Part shown: piece by piece, positions 7,246 through 18,707 of the stretch
How the letters are laid out: the number at the start of each line of letters is the position of its first letter
Position numbering within the stretch: position 1 is the stretch's first letter
From: Wenzhouxiangella sp. XN24
GTDB lineage: Bacteria > Pseudomonadota > Gammaproteobacteria > Steroidobacterales > XN24
NCBI RefSeq assembly: GCF_011064545.1
Contig: NZ_JAAMFG010000017.1
Location: forward strand, 1-64,000
Length of the DNA stretch: 64,000 bases
Direction of reading: 5' to 3'
The notes under the pieces: model-generated
The model's input: only the letters and a program-made list of their open reading frames with translations
What the model was told of the DNA's origin: nothing
Databases searched by the model: none
Made by a program: the position numbers and the translations under genes

Positions 7246-9045
7246 TCATCCACCCGGCGATCGCCCGGCCGGCGCGAAATAAAGCAGTGTCCATCCCGGA
7301 GCAGGGGCGAAAGGCTGGTTTTCAACCCAGAGCGCGAATTTGCCCTGCGCGGACAATCCCGCAAGCAGCAACCATTCCTCGCCCCGCTCGCCGAGGTGCT
7401 CACCGAGTTGCTGCAGCCCGAAATCATCGTCCAGGCGCGTAGCCTGCACCGTCCAGCCCTGGTCCAGCCGTTTCACGAGGCTGTCGTAATCGGCATCGCT
7501 GCCGAATGCCGTATAGCCGCGATGCTGGAGTGTCATACGCTCTTCTTTTTCGCGCGCTTCCCGGTTGGTCGCGAGTTGCAGGCTGCGATGGCGGCCGAAG
7601 CTGCCGCCGCGCGCCTTGCAGACCAGCGCGTTGTAGAAATCATTGTCGGTGGCCGCGAGAAGAAAACTCAGGTGCTGCACGTCCAGTCGCTGCTCCGCAT
7701 CCTCGGAAAGGATCTCGCCATCGTAGGTCTGGATCCCGTCATCGCGGAAGGGCGCAAGGCGCCGTCGCGAGGCATCCGCCACCAGCACATCCACACGAAG
7801 TTCCTGCAGCGCCGCCGCGAGCGCGTGCGTCCAGCGGTTCGCGCCGACGATCAACGCGCCGTTGGCACGCCGCGCGGCGAGGTCCAGGCGGCGCGTGATC
7901 ACGCCGATGCTCAAACCATGCGCCAGCGCCGTGACGATGATGAGCAGGAAGACGATCGGCAGCAGGCGTTCCGCGTCCGGATAGCCTCTGGCCACCAGGC
8001 CGGGGCCGAAGATACTCGCGGCCGCGGCCGCGACGATGCCCCGCGGCGCGATCCACGCGAGCAGCAGCTTGTCTTCCTTGCGCATGGGCGCGCCGATGGT
8101 GGCCAACCCGATAGTCGCAGGCCGCACGACGAAAAGCATGGCCGCCACGAACACCACCAGGTGCCAGTCCAGCAGGCCGAAGTGCTGCAGCTCGAGCTGC
8201 GAGGGAATGACGATGAACAACATCGAGAGCAGGATCACCGACAGGTTTTCCTTGAAATGCTGCAGCACCTCCCGCTCGACCAGGTGCATGTTGCCGATCA
8301 CCAGCCCCATCACCGTGACGCTCAGCAAGCCCGACTCATGCTGCACGAGGTTGCTGAGCCAGTACACCACGAGCACGAGCACCATAAGGATCGGCGGCTT
8401 CAAGTGCTCCGGCACCCATCCGCGGCGGAACACCCAGCCAGTCAGCCATCCCCCGAGACCACCCAGCGACGCCGCCGCCGCGAGGGCCATGCCGAGACTG
8501 AGCAGCGTGGTAGAGAAATCCTCCCCGGCGACGGTGAAGTACTGGAAGGTCAACACGGCCAGGAGGACACCGACCGGGTCATTCGCGATTCCCTCCCATT
8601 TCAACAGCGCCGCCGACTCCTTGTTCAGCCGGGCCTGCTGCACGAGCGGGCCGATGACCGTGGGGCCGGTCACGACGAGGATCGCGCCGAGCACCGTGGC
8701 GACCGGCCAGCTCAGGCCGGCGAGATAATGGGCGGCGAGCGTGCCGAACAGCCAGGCCAGCGGGGGCCCCAGGATCGTCAGGCGGCCGATGCCGTGCCCG
8801 ACCCGGCGCAACTCCCCCAGCTTCAGCTCCATCGATCCCTCGAACAGGATGATGGCGACCCCGAGCCCGATGAGTTCCGTCAACTGCTCCGGCGGCAGGC
8901 CGATCTCGATCACTCCGGTCACCGGACCGAGCAGGATGCCCGCCGCGATCAGGACGACGATGGTGGGGAACTTGATCCGCCAGGCGAGCCACTGGCTGGC
9001 CAGTCCCGCGGCGAGAATCACCAACAGCAGTGTGGCGCCGTGCAT
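7246..9045 (-). CDS. Cation/proton antiporter, CPA family, with C-terminal nucleotide-binding-type domain
   Basis: Starts at ATG 9045 (MHGATLLLVILAAG), giving 599 residues; the frame is open 30 codons further upstream but that segment is not hydrophobic. Residues 1-400 form 12-13 membrane helices of the Na+/H+ exchanger fold, including GPTVIGPLVQQ and WEGIANDPVGVLLAV, the Asn-Asp pair region that binds the ion. The remaining ~200 residues resemble a TrkA-N/RCK-like cytoplasmic domain (ANGALIVGANRWTHALAAAL). It is expected to exchange Na+ or K+ for protons at the inner membrane for pH and ion homeostasis. It is divergent from the radical SAM gene at 9214. Confidence 0.85.
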   Translation of the reverse strand: MHGATLLLVILAAGLASQWLAWRIKFPTIVVLIAAGILLGPVTGVIEIGLPPEQLTELIGLGVAIILFEGSMELKLGELRRVGHGIGRLTILGPPLAWLFGTLAAHYLAGLSWPVATVLGAILVVTGPTVIGPLVQQARLNKESAALLKWEGIANDPVGVLLAVLTFQYFTVAGEDFSTTLLSLGMALAAAASLGGLGGWLTGWVFRRGWVPEHLKPPILMVLVLVVYWLSNLVQHESGLLSVTVMGLVIGNMHLVEREVLQHFKENLSVILLSMLFIVIPSQLELQHFGLLDWHLVVFVAAMLFVVRPATIGLATIGAPMRKEDKLLLAWIAPRGIVAAAAASIFGPGLVARGYPDAERLLPIVFLLIIVTALAHGLSIGVITRRLDLAARRANGALIVGANRWTHALAAALQELRVDVLVADASRRRLAPFRDDGIQTYDGEILSEDAEQRLDVQHLSFLLAATDNDFYNALVCKARGGSFGRHRSLQLATNREAREKEERMTLQHRGYTAFGSDADYDSLVKRLDQGWTVQATRLDDDFGLQQLGEHLGERGEEWLLLAGLSAQGKFALWVENQPFAPAPGWTLLYFAPAGRSPGG

Positions 9046-9213
9046 GAAGCACTCTTTAGTTGGCTTGCCTGCATTTACTATAGACAGGAAGCCGAAAGTC
9101 GATTCCGCAGCGCCTTCGGCCGGTGACGGAATCACGTTCCGGCGCGCTGTAATACGAACGCAGTCCCGGCAACGCTAAAATGCAACTTGCCGAGCAAAAG
9201 AGACGAGCCGCGC

Positions 9214-10122
9214 ATGCCGTTGATCGAGACCGCACCCATCCGTTACGTCGAACCGGTGTTCCGCCCACCCAGCGAAGCGCGTTCGCTCGTCCTGCCGGTC
9301 ACCGACGGCTGTTCGTGGAACAAGTGCAGCTTCTGCGAGATGTACACGGCGCCGCAGAAGAAATTCCGCGCGCGTGACGAAGCGGAAGTCATCGATTCGA
9401 TCCGCCGCACCGCGGCGACCGCCGGAGCCGATCGCGTCCGCCGCGTGTTTCTCGCCGACGGCGATGCACTGGTGCTGCCTACCCGGCGGCTGCTGGTGAT
9501 ACTGGAGGCGATTGCGCAGCACCTGCCCGGTGTGGAACGGGTCTCCAGCTATTGCCTGCCGCGCAACCTGCGTCGCAAGTCGGTGGCGGAGCTCACCGAA
9601 TTGCGGGCGGCCGGGCTGAAGCTGGCGTATGTCGGTGCCGAATCCGGCGACGACACGGTGCTGGCACGCGTCGGCAAGGGCGAGACCTTCGACTCGACGC
9701 GCGTGGCGCTGGACAAGCTCGCCGAGGCGGGCATCGGGCGTTCGGTCATGATTCTCAACGGCCTGGGCGGCGCAGTGTATTCCGCGCAGCACGCCGACGA
9801 ATCAGCCCGGTTGATGAACCTCTGCCAGCCCGAATATGTCGCCACCCTGGTGGTCAGCTTCCCGCTCGGCGAGGCCCGGTTTCGCGCCGGCTTTCCCGAA
9901 TGGGAACCCCTCGACCCGCCTGGGCTGTTTCGCGAAATGGAGCGCTTTCTTGCGGCACTGGAACTCGAGGACACGATGTTCCGCTCGGATCACGCCTCGA
10001 ACTGGCTGGTGCTCAAGGGCGTACTCGGCGCAGACAAGGATCGGCTGCTCGCCGAACTGCGCTCTGCCATTGCGCACCCGGAGCGTGCCCCGCTGCGGCC
10101 CGCCTGGGCGCGCGGCCTCTGA
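9214..10122 (+). CDS. Radical SAM protein with CX4CX2C cluster motif
   Basis: The ATG at 9214 is preferred over a TTG at 9187. The product has 302 residues. Cys33, Cys38 and Cys41 in CSWNKCSFC give CX4CX2C, one residue longer between the first two cysteines than the usual radical SAM CX3CX2C. The aromatic residue before the last Cys is retained (SFC), and a GAESGDD motif near residue 145 matches the SAM-binding strand. The fold is therefore the Elp3/HemN-like half barrel with a [4Fe-4S] cluster generating a 5'-deoxyadenosyl radical. No second cluster or substrate domain is seen, so the reaction is unknown. The large lipoprotein gene begins 12 bp after the stop and may be cotranscribed. Confidence 0.8.
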   Translation: MPLIETAPIRYVEPVFRPPSEARSLVLPVTDGCSWNKCSFCEMYTAPQKKFRARDEAEVIDSIRRTAATAGADRVRRVFLADGDALVLPTRRLLVILEAIAQHLPGVERVSSYCLPRNLRRKSVAELTELRAAGLKLAYVGAESGDDTVLARVGKGETFDSTRVALDKLAEAGIGRSVMILNGLGGAVYSAQHADESARLMNLCQPEYVATLVVSFPLGEARFRAGFPEWEPLDPPGLFREMERFLAALELEDTMFRSDHASNWLVLKGVLGADKDRLLAELRSAIAHPERAPLRPAWARGL

Positions 10123-10134
10123 AGGAGTCCAGAG

Positions 10135-13100
10135 ATGAAATCGATTCCTGCACGACGTCGGAAGTGCCGGCGCCGGACTACGCTGAGCGCCTCGGCCGCC
10201 CTCGGATTGGCGGCGATACTCACAGGCTGTAGCCAGCCTGGACACGAAACCGCTGCATTGGTTGAGCCCACCCAACGGGCGCAAGAAACCGGGATTACGG
10301 AGTCGGCGACGCCGGCGGATCCGGCCGAACGGACAGCACGCCAGTCCGCCTACCGGGTGCGCAGCGACTTCGACGCCGGGTTGAATGCCGACCACGGCTG
10401 GGCGGGCGGAATCAACGAAGTGGCACGGGTGCTGGCGGACCAGCCCTTCCGGCTGCGCCTCGAACTCGAACACCCGGATGCGGCGGACACTGCGGGGCCC
10501 TACCGACTCGAATGGCGGCGCAACGACGGCGCCTGGGAAGCGATGCTGGCGGAGAATTTCCCGCAACCGGCGAAGGTGAACGTGCTGGACTTCGAGACGC
10601 CGCCGGGGGACCCCGCAGGCGCGTCCTGGGGCTGGCGCCAGGGCGACGAGTCGGCGCTGCACCGGCAGGAGACGGCCGACGGCGGCCACCTGCGATTCGA
10701 GCCAGGCACCGACGCGATCCTGGCCCTTGGCCTGCATGACGTGCACTGGGAGCCGGTCGAGGTCGCTGCAATATTGCGTCTGCCCGCCGGCGCGTCCACG
10801 GCGGGCCTGGTATTCGACTACCGGGACGCGCTGAATCATTACCGCGTGGACCTGGAGGGGGGCCACGGCCTGCACCTGGTGCAATTGCGGGACGGTGAGG
10901 AAGTGCGCCTGGCGACCCATCGCTACGACGTGCAGACCGGACAGTGGGCGGAACTGAAGGTGGTCCTCGAGGACTCGGAAATCACCGTGGAATACGACGA
11001 CGAGGCGCTGGTGTTCACCCAACGACCGCCAGGACCGATCGATGCGCTCAACAGCGGCGTCTTCGTGCCCGGGGGCAGCGCACTCGAACTGCGCTCGCTG
11101 ACCGTCGAGGGCCTTCCCCGGTCTCCCCGGGCGAGCATCATGGCTGCGGGGGCGTTCAGCCACGGAGCGGACACCGCCGACCTGATCGCGGGATCCGGTC
11201 GACCGTTTGCCGGGGGCGCCGGCGTCAGTTTCGCCCGCCAGGCCCCGGCGCGCGCGTTGCCGGCGCAGAGCGGTTCGTCCCGCCACACCGAGTGGGAATT
11301 CCCGCTGGTCATTCGCCACTTCGCCGATGGCGCCGCGCGCAACGCGACCGGAGACCGCTTCGAGTTCCGGGTGCTGGACGCTCGGGAGCAGCCCGTTCCC
11401 GCCGTCGCCACGGCTGCCGTCACGCTCGAGGTGCCGGCCGGACACCTCGGCGGCACGTTCGTGGAAACGCCCGCCCGCATCGGCCCGTGGGAAACCGCCG
11501 GCGGCGACTACTACTTCCTCATGGAGCCGGCGGAAACCGACAACATGCTGATGGCCGTCAAGTCATCCGATGGCGGCATGAGCTGGCAGGAGATGGATGG
11601 CGAGCATCGCCCGGCCAGCGGCGATCTCGAAGGCTTCGCCTCGGTGCTCGACGGCGACCGTATCCACATGCTGCACCAGACGTCGGATGACGTCTTCTAT
11701 CATGTGTTTCTCACTGCGGATCACCCCGAAAGGCCGGATCGCTGGGCGATCCGCGACGAGCGCCTGGCCTCCCCCCCGGAGCCACCGACCCAGGTGGCGG
11801 ATCTCGCCGTGCGCTCCGACGGCAGCGTCGTGGGCGTCTACGGGGGGCCGGAGAAAATCCGCTACCGCGTGCGTTCGGCCCAGGGCAACTGGGGCCCGGA
11901 GACGGTGATCGACGCCGGGGTCGAGCCGAAGCTGTCGGGACCCATGCTGGTGCGTGACCCCGGGGACGTCATCCACCTCGCCTACACCGGCGACGACGGC
12001 ACCGCGTGGTATCGGCAATTGCGCCCGGACGGCGAACTGACGCCGCGCCGCTTGCTCGCGAACGGACTGGGCACAGGGAGCGAGGACGTCGGCGCGATCC
12101 TGCCGCTGGTCTACCTGCCGGATTCGGAGACTCTCAGCGTGATCTATCGCCTTGCAGACGGCCGGCTGTGGGAGCGGCGCATCGGACCGGATGGGGCATT
12201 CTCCGAGCCGGTACAGGTCACGCGTCGCGCCGTAGTGCAGAACGCCGTGGACTCGGACCAGGTCGGCGCGGACGCCGTCGGCCACGCTGACAGCGTGCAT
12301 GTGCTGTTCATCGAAGCCGGGACCGGCCAGCTGTTCCATACGTCGCGGGCGGCCGGCGAGGCGTGGACGGAGCCGACCCTGCAGGTGGACGACGCCCGGG
12401 TCCAGTGGGTGCGCGGGGCCATCCTGCAGAAGCGGCACAGCCGGCCCGTCTACGGCTACGTGTACGACGCGGGCTCCGACGGCGGCTCCGGCATGAATCG
12501 CTTCGGCACGCTGCCGCTTTGCAACCAGGCGGACACGGCGCTGCGCTTCGAGTGGTCGGACGAATTCTCCCCGGCGGAACAGGAAAAACTGAAGCGATGG
12601 GTGGAGGACACCCGGGCCGGCGTCGAGCGACTGGTCGGCCCCTTCCCTTTCGATGTGCACGTGACCTTCCATCGGCGCAACGACGCGCGCGAACCCGTGC
12701 CGTGGGCCAACACGCAGCGTGGCCGCATCCAGGGCGTGCACTTCCACGTGGATCCGGCTTATTCCGCGGAAGCGTTGCGCGCGGACTGGACAGCGTCGCA
12801 TGAACTCAGCCACCTCGCCTTGCCCTACCTGGGCTCCCGTCACGCCTGGTTCGCGGAAGGTTTCGCCAGCTATATGCAATACCAGGTGATGCAGGCCATG
12901 GGAGAGCTTTCACCCGAGGAAGTCGCGCGGCGTTACGAGTGGAAGCTGGCGCGCGCGGAACGGCGCTACCGCTACCCGGAGCGGCCCTTCGCCGCCGCCG
13001 CCCCGCGCCTGCGTGCCGAAGGTAACTATCCCACCATGTACTGGGGCGGCGCCGTCTATTTCCTGCAGGTCGACGCCGCCTTGCGCGAGACATCGGGACG

Positions 13101-13281
13101 GGCATTCACGGATGTGCTGCGCGACTACGTGAGCTGTTGCAGGCACCGCAACCACGGCCTCGATGACTTGCTGCTGGAGCTGGACAGACTCTCCGGCTCC
13201 AACCTGTTCAGCACCCGTTACCGCGACTTCGAGACGCGCAAGGGCTTCCCCGACTATCGCGGCACCGCGTTGCCCCAATAG
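10135..13281 (+). CDS. Large multidomain lipoprotein with Asp-box region and gluzincin-type peptidase
   Basis: A 1048-residue lipoprotein: an arginine-rich N-terminus, then a signal peptide ending ILTGC (Cys32). Residues about 200-325 resemble a concanavalin-like/3-keto-glycosidase jelly roll (GLVFDYRD, NHYRVDLEG, GQWAELKVVL). Residues about 440-800 look like a sialidase-type beta-propeller, with a clear Asp-box (SSDGGMSWQ, starting at 477) and repeated GDRIHMLHQ, GDVIHLAYTG and DSVHVLFIEAG blades. The C-terminal ~230 residues are a zinc peptidase of the MA clan: HELSH at 889-893 with Glu908 in WFAEGFASY. The gene ends 28 bp inside the convergent methyltransferase. It is probably a surface or periplasmic lipoprotein acting on glycoconjugates or protein; the exact substrate cannot be read. 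Confidence 0.75.
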   Translation: MKSIPARRRKCRRRTTLSASAALGLAAILTGCSQPGHETAALVEPTQRAQETGITESATPADPAERTARQSAYRVRSDFDAGLNADHGWAGGINEVARVLADQPFRLRLELEHPDAADTAGPYRLEWRRNDGAWEAMLAENFPQPAKVNVLDFETPPGDPAGASWGWRQGDESALHRQETADGGHLRFEPGTDAILALGLHDVHWEPVEVAAILRLPAGASTAGLVFDYRDALNHYRVDLEGGHGLHLVQLRDGEEVRLATHRYDVQTGQWAELKVVLEDSEITVEYDDEALVFTQRPPGPIDALNSGVFVPGGSALELRSLTVEGLPRSPRASIMAAGAFSHGADTADLIAGSGRPFAGGAGVSFARQAPARALPAQSGSSRHTEWEFPLVIRHFADGAARNATGDRFEFRVLDAREQPVPAVATAAVTLEVPAGHLGGTFVETPARIGPWETAGGDYYFLMEPAETDNMLMAVKSSDGGMSWQEMDGEHRPASGDLEGFASVLDGDRIHMLHQTSDDVFYHVFLTADHPERPDRWAIRDERLASPPEPPTQVADLAVRSDGSVVGVYGGPEKIRYRVRSAQGNWGPETVIDAGVEPKLSGPMLVRDPGDVIHLAYTGDDGTAWYRQLRPDGELTPRRLLANGLGTGSEDVGAILPLVYLPDSETLSVIYRLADGRLWERRIGPDGAFSEPVQVTRRAVVQNAVDSDQVGADAVGHADSVHVLFIEAGTGQLFHTSRAAGEAWTEPTLQVDDARVQWVRGAILQKRHSRPVYGYVYDAGSDGGSGMNRFGTLPLCNQADTALRFEWSDEFSPAEQEKLKRWVEDTRAGVERLVGPFPFDVHVTFHRRNDAREPVPWANTQRGRIQGVHFHVDPAYSAEALRADWTASHELSHLALPYLGSRHAWFAEGFASYMQYQVMQAMGELSPEEVARRYEWKLARAERRYRYPERPFAAAAPRLRAEGNYPTMYWGGAVYFLQVDAALRETSGRAFTDVLRDYVSCCRHRNHGLDDLLLELDRLSGSNLFSTRYRDFETRKGFPDYRGTALPQ

Positions 13282-13871
13282 TTGAAACAGGCTGGGCGCC
13301 AGCCGGGGATGTAGCCCGTTTCGAGTCGGCCTGGCTTGAAGCCGCCCGCTTCGAGCATGTCCGGAATCACGCGATCCAGATTGCAGCCGCCGCCGAGGCG
13401 CGACCACACGGGATTGATCAACGCCTGCTGGCGACGGACCCAGCGATCAGGCGCGGCGCCGTGCTCGCAGAAAATCAATTCGCCACCCGGCCGGAGCACG
13501 CGCCTGGCCTGCTCCAGCACCTCGGTCGGATCGGGTACCGTGCACAGCGTGTAAGTCGTCAGCACCGTATCGACGCTGTTGTCTTCGAGCGGCAACTCGT
13601 GTCCCGGCAGCGGGATGAATTCGACGTCCAGCGCCAGGCCCTCGGCCACTTCCCGCGCCCGGTCCACCATCTCGGGCGATGGCTCCAGCCCCCAGACGCG
13701 GCGCACCCTGGCCGGGTCGTAAAACGGCAGGTTGAGCCCGGAGCCGATGCCAATCTCCAGCACGTCGCCGCGGGCCCGCGGCACGACCTTCGACCGCTGG
13801 CGCATCGCCGGCCGGGTGCTGCAGGCGAGGTGCACGATGCGCGGCAGGACATGTCGGTCATAGAAGCTCAT
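13254..13871 (-). CDS. Class I SAM-dependent methyltransferase
   Basis: A 205-residue single-domain methyltransferase. Motif I is DVLEIGIGSGLNLPFY (about residues 36-51), followed by the acidic strand-2 end WGLEPSPEM, motif II/III VDTVLTTYTLCTV and RVLRPGGELIFCEHG. The CEHG and WRPACFNYWG features place it near the UbiE/METTL7 and phospholipid N-methyltransferase-like group, but the substrate is not determined. Its 3' end overlaps the end of the convergent lipoprotein gene by 28 bp. It is divergent from the DUF3667 gene at 13940 with 68 bp between. Confidence 0.85.
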   Translation of the reverse strand: MSFYDRHVLPRIVHLACSTRPAMRQRSKVVPRARGDVLEIGIGSGLNLPFYDPARVRRVWGLEPSPEMVDRAREVAEGLALDVEFIPLPGHELPLEDNSVDTVLTTYTLCTVPDPTEVLEQARRVLRPGGELIFCEHGAAPDRWVRRQQALINPVWSRLGGGCNLDRVIPDMLEAGGFKPGRLETGYIPGWRPACFNYWGNAVPR

Positions 13872-13939
13872 CGTTTAGCCTATAGCGGTTCCGGGCAGTA
13901 GGATACGCGAAGTGGGGTGCATCCCTCGGTGCCTGGTGT

Positions 13940-14773
13940 ATGGATCAAGGTGACACGCTGCAAATGACCGACAGCTGCCCGAATTGCGACGCGATCCTGC
14001 AGGGGCGCTATTGCCATGCCTGCGGCCAGCGCCGGATCGAGCCGGAAGAACGCCGGCTCAGCTGGTTCTTCAGCCAGCTGGTGGAAGCGTTCACCATGGC
14101 CGATCGACGCTTTCTCGGCAGCATCGCGCGGCTGATGTTCAAGCCGGGGAGTCTCGACCGCGACTGGCTGGAAGGGCGGCGTAGGCGCAATCTCGCGCCC
14201 CTTTCGCTCTTTCTGATCGCCAACCTTGTGTATTTCTTCTATCCGCCGCTGACCGATTTCAACCTGTCGCTGGCGGACCAGGCGGCCCACCAGCCCTACA
14301 GCGCCATTGTCGAGCGGCTGGTATCGGCGCGGCTCGAAGCACGCGGCCTCGACTTCGAAGTCTACGCCCTGCAATACCAGGCGAAAGCCAACGACATCGC
14401 CAAGCTGCTGGTGATTCTGCATGCGCCTTTGCTCGCCCTCGTCCTGCTGGCCCTGCACGCGCGTCGCTACCCGTATTTCGTCGAACACCTCATGGTGAGC
14501 CTGCATTTCTGGGCCTTCACGTTGTTCATGATCATGTTTCTGCCGTGGGTGCTCGCCGTCCTGGTCAGCGTCGCGGGAATGGGGTCGCAAGGCTTCCTGC
14601 AACTCGCCTTGCTGGCCGTGGTCGGCTGCTATGCATGGCGGCAGATGACGGTGGCGTATGTACAGCCGGGCTGGCTGGCGCTCGCGAAACTTCCGCTGTT
14701 CCTGCTCGGCCTCGTGCTTGCGCACTTCACCTACCGCGCCGCGCAATTCCTGCTGGCTTTCCTCCTGAGCTGA
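13940..14773 (+). CDS. DUF3667 membrane protein with N-terminal zinc ribbon
   Basis: A 277-residue protein. The N-terminus carries a CPNC...CHACGQ zinc ribbon (within residues 13-29), then a conserved charged segment and at least four membrane helices. The ribbon plus the FKPGSLDRDWLEGRRR motif and the NLAPLSLFLIANLVYFF first helix match the DUF3667 family. Function is unknown; the ribbon probably faces the cytoplasm. A second ATG at 13964 (Met9) has AAGGTGA about 12 bp upstream and may be the true start; both keep the ribbon. It is divergent from the methyltransferase. Confidence 0.75.
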   Translation: MDQGDTLQMTDSCPNCDAILQGRYCHACGQRRIEPEERRLSWFFSQLVEAFTMADRRFLGSIARLMFKPGSLDRDWLEGRRRRNLAPLSLFLIANLVYFFYPPLTDFNLSLADQAAHQPYSAIVERLVSARLEARGLDFEVYALQYQAKANDIAKLLVILHAPLLALVLLALHARRYPYFVEHLMVSLHFWAFTLFMIMFLPWVLAVLVSVAGMGSQGFLQLALLAVVGCYAWRQMTVAYVQPGWLALAKLPLFLLGLVLAHFTYRAAQFLLAFLLS

Positions 14774-14858
14774 GCATGATCGCGATGCACAGTGACCCTT
14801 CCCGGCGTAGTGACTATGATCGCGCCATGAAAGTGGAATCGCCGCAGCCGAGGTCGCG

Positions 14859-17150
<2,292 letters not shown>

Positions 17151-17284
17151 GCTCACCGCTTCCTCTGTTTATCAGCCGGGCCGATCCAAGAATAATCCAA
17201 ATTGTCTGCCTGGCGTCACTTTCCTTGGTCCGATCACTCCCGTTCTACGAAGCGCTTCACGCCGAAAGCGCGGCCGGCGGGAAC

Positions 17285-18577
17285 TCACAGGTCCGTCGCG
17301 GCTTTCGGCTGCGGCACACGTTGCTCGCCGGCCAGGCGCAGCGCGTGCTGGAACTGTTGGTTGCCGTGGTACAGGTCCCGCTGATGCATCACCACCATGT
17401 TGAATTCACCGGCCACCAGCGAGTTACCCGGCAGCGGCACGATCTCGGCACGGATGGTCAGGCCGCACCCTGAGTTCCAGCTCTGCGCGGCGGTGAACGC
17501 CGGCTTGGGCCCGTTGATGCACTGCTCGAATTGCATGGCCGCGTTGTTGAACTGGCTGGCAGGTACCGGCATGGCATGTCCCTTGACATCGAAGACCCAC
17601 ACGAGGTTTGTGCTGCCGGCGCGGAGGTTGTTCAGCCGCAGGTGATTGCCCTCGGCCTGGATCTGCGGGACGCCGTACTTTTGGCTGAGCGCGGTGGTGA
17701 GCGCCTGGATCGACTGGCCGTCGGCTTCGGAGAAGCGGCTGCGGCGCCACACGGCGCGCACGACCTCCTCGCCCGGCATGCCTGTCAAGCCGGCGACATA
17801 CTCTGTCCGCAGTTTGCGCATCGGGCCAAGCCCGTAGGCGCCCTGCTCACAGGCCGGCGCCTCGAAATCCTGGCAAGGCACGCCGTCCGTGCCGCGCAGC
17901 ATGCCTCGCGTGGCGAGGCCGAAGTTCTCTCGCGACGTCCAGAGCGGCGCCGTGTCCACCACCCGCACGTCGCTGCGGCACTCGAGGATCGCGACGGCCT
18001 CGTCGAAGCTCATGCCGGGCGACACGCCGACGATATCGCCAGGGACGGCCGACTTGTCCGCCTTGGCTGTGACCCCGTCACACTCGCTGCGCAGTGAGCC
18101 GAGCGGTGGGGTTGCCGCCAGGCTGGTCTCCTCGTCCTTCACGAAATGCAGAGCGGGCTCGCCAGGCTCCCGCGGCTCGAGCACGAGCCCACGCTTGTCG
18201 ATCCTGGCGGTCAGCGACTGGGCGGCTCGGTCTCGCTTTCCAAGGTAATCGATACGCAAGGCATCACCCTCCTGAGACCAGGTGCCGGTCGCGCCGCTGG
18301 CGCCGCTGCCCTCCGCAAACACGAGGACCGCATCGCCCCCGTGGTGCAGCACCAGCCGCCAGTCGATCTGTTCGACCATCGCTTGCGCCATGCGCGATTG
18401 CATATCCGCTTCAGGGCCGCCCCGGCTTTTCTGCAGGCCGGCCAGCGTGGCCTCGCGATCGAAGCGCCACACCCCCGAGAGGTCCGCGGACGCGCTTGGC
18501 CCACAGGCCGTCTGCGCGGCCATCACCGCCATCACCAGCGTCGCTGCAAGCCATCGATTTACGTGTTGCGAGTACAT
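17285..18577 (-). CDS. Hypothetical exported protein
   Basis: A 430-residue protein with a signal peptide ending AAQTACGPS. A Cys is present but the lipobox is not canonical (Gln and Thr precede Ala-Cys), so lipidation is uncertain. Residues about 32-155 look like a lipocalin-like stress or DUF-type fold (LSGVWRFDREAT, GTWSQEGDALRIDYLG). Residues about 175-420 contain VGVSPGMSFDEAVAILECR and several cysteines likely paired in the periplasm. The first part resembles small META/lipocalin-type modules, but I cannot assign a function. The start is supported by a G-rich element just upstream (GGGGGGAT). No neighbour gives context. Confidence 0.55.
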   Translation of the reverse strand: MYSQHVNRWLAATLVMAVMAAQTACGPSASADLSGVWRFDREATLAGLQKSRGGPEADMQSRMAQAMVEQIDWRLVLHHGGDAVLVFAEGSGASGATGTWSQEGDALRIDYLGKRDRAAQSLTARIDKRGLVLEPREPGEPALHFVKDEETSLAATPPLGSLRSECDGVTAKADKSAVPGDIVGVSPGMSFDEAVAILECRSDVRVVDTAPLWTSRENFGLATRGMLRGTDGVPCQDFEAPACEQGAYGLGPMRKLRTEYVAGLTGMPGEEVVRAVWRRSRFSEADGQSIQALTTALSQKYGVPQIQAEGNHLRLNNLRAGSTNLVWVFDVKGHAMPVPASQFNNAAMQFEQCINGPKPAFTAAQSWNSGCGLTIRAEIVPLPGNSLVAGEFNMVVMHQRDLYHGNQQFQHALRLAGEQRVPQPKAATDL

Positions 18578-18707
18578 GAATCATCCCCCCACCGGTGCCC
18601 GGCCCCTTGCCAGGCAGGAATCGCAACCATGCGGCGGAGAGCTGCGCACTGCATCGACAGTTAACGCCGGAAAGCGGCATTTAAGGCAAGAAAAGCGACA
18701 GGCGACG

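Noticed and set aside
7396-9126. 576-codon plus-strand frame opposite the antiporter
   Set aside because: Composition is dominated by Arg, His, Gln and Asp; no motif; the antiporter on the other strand has clear membrane helices.
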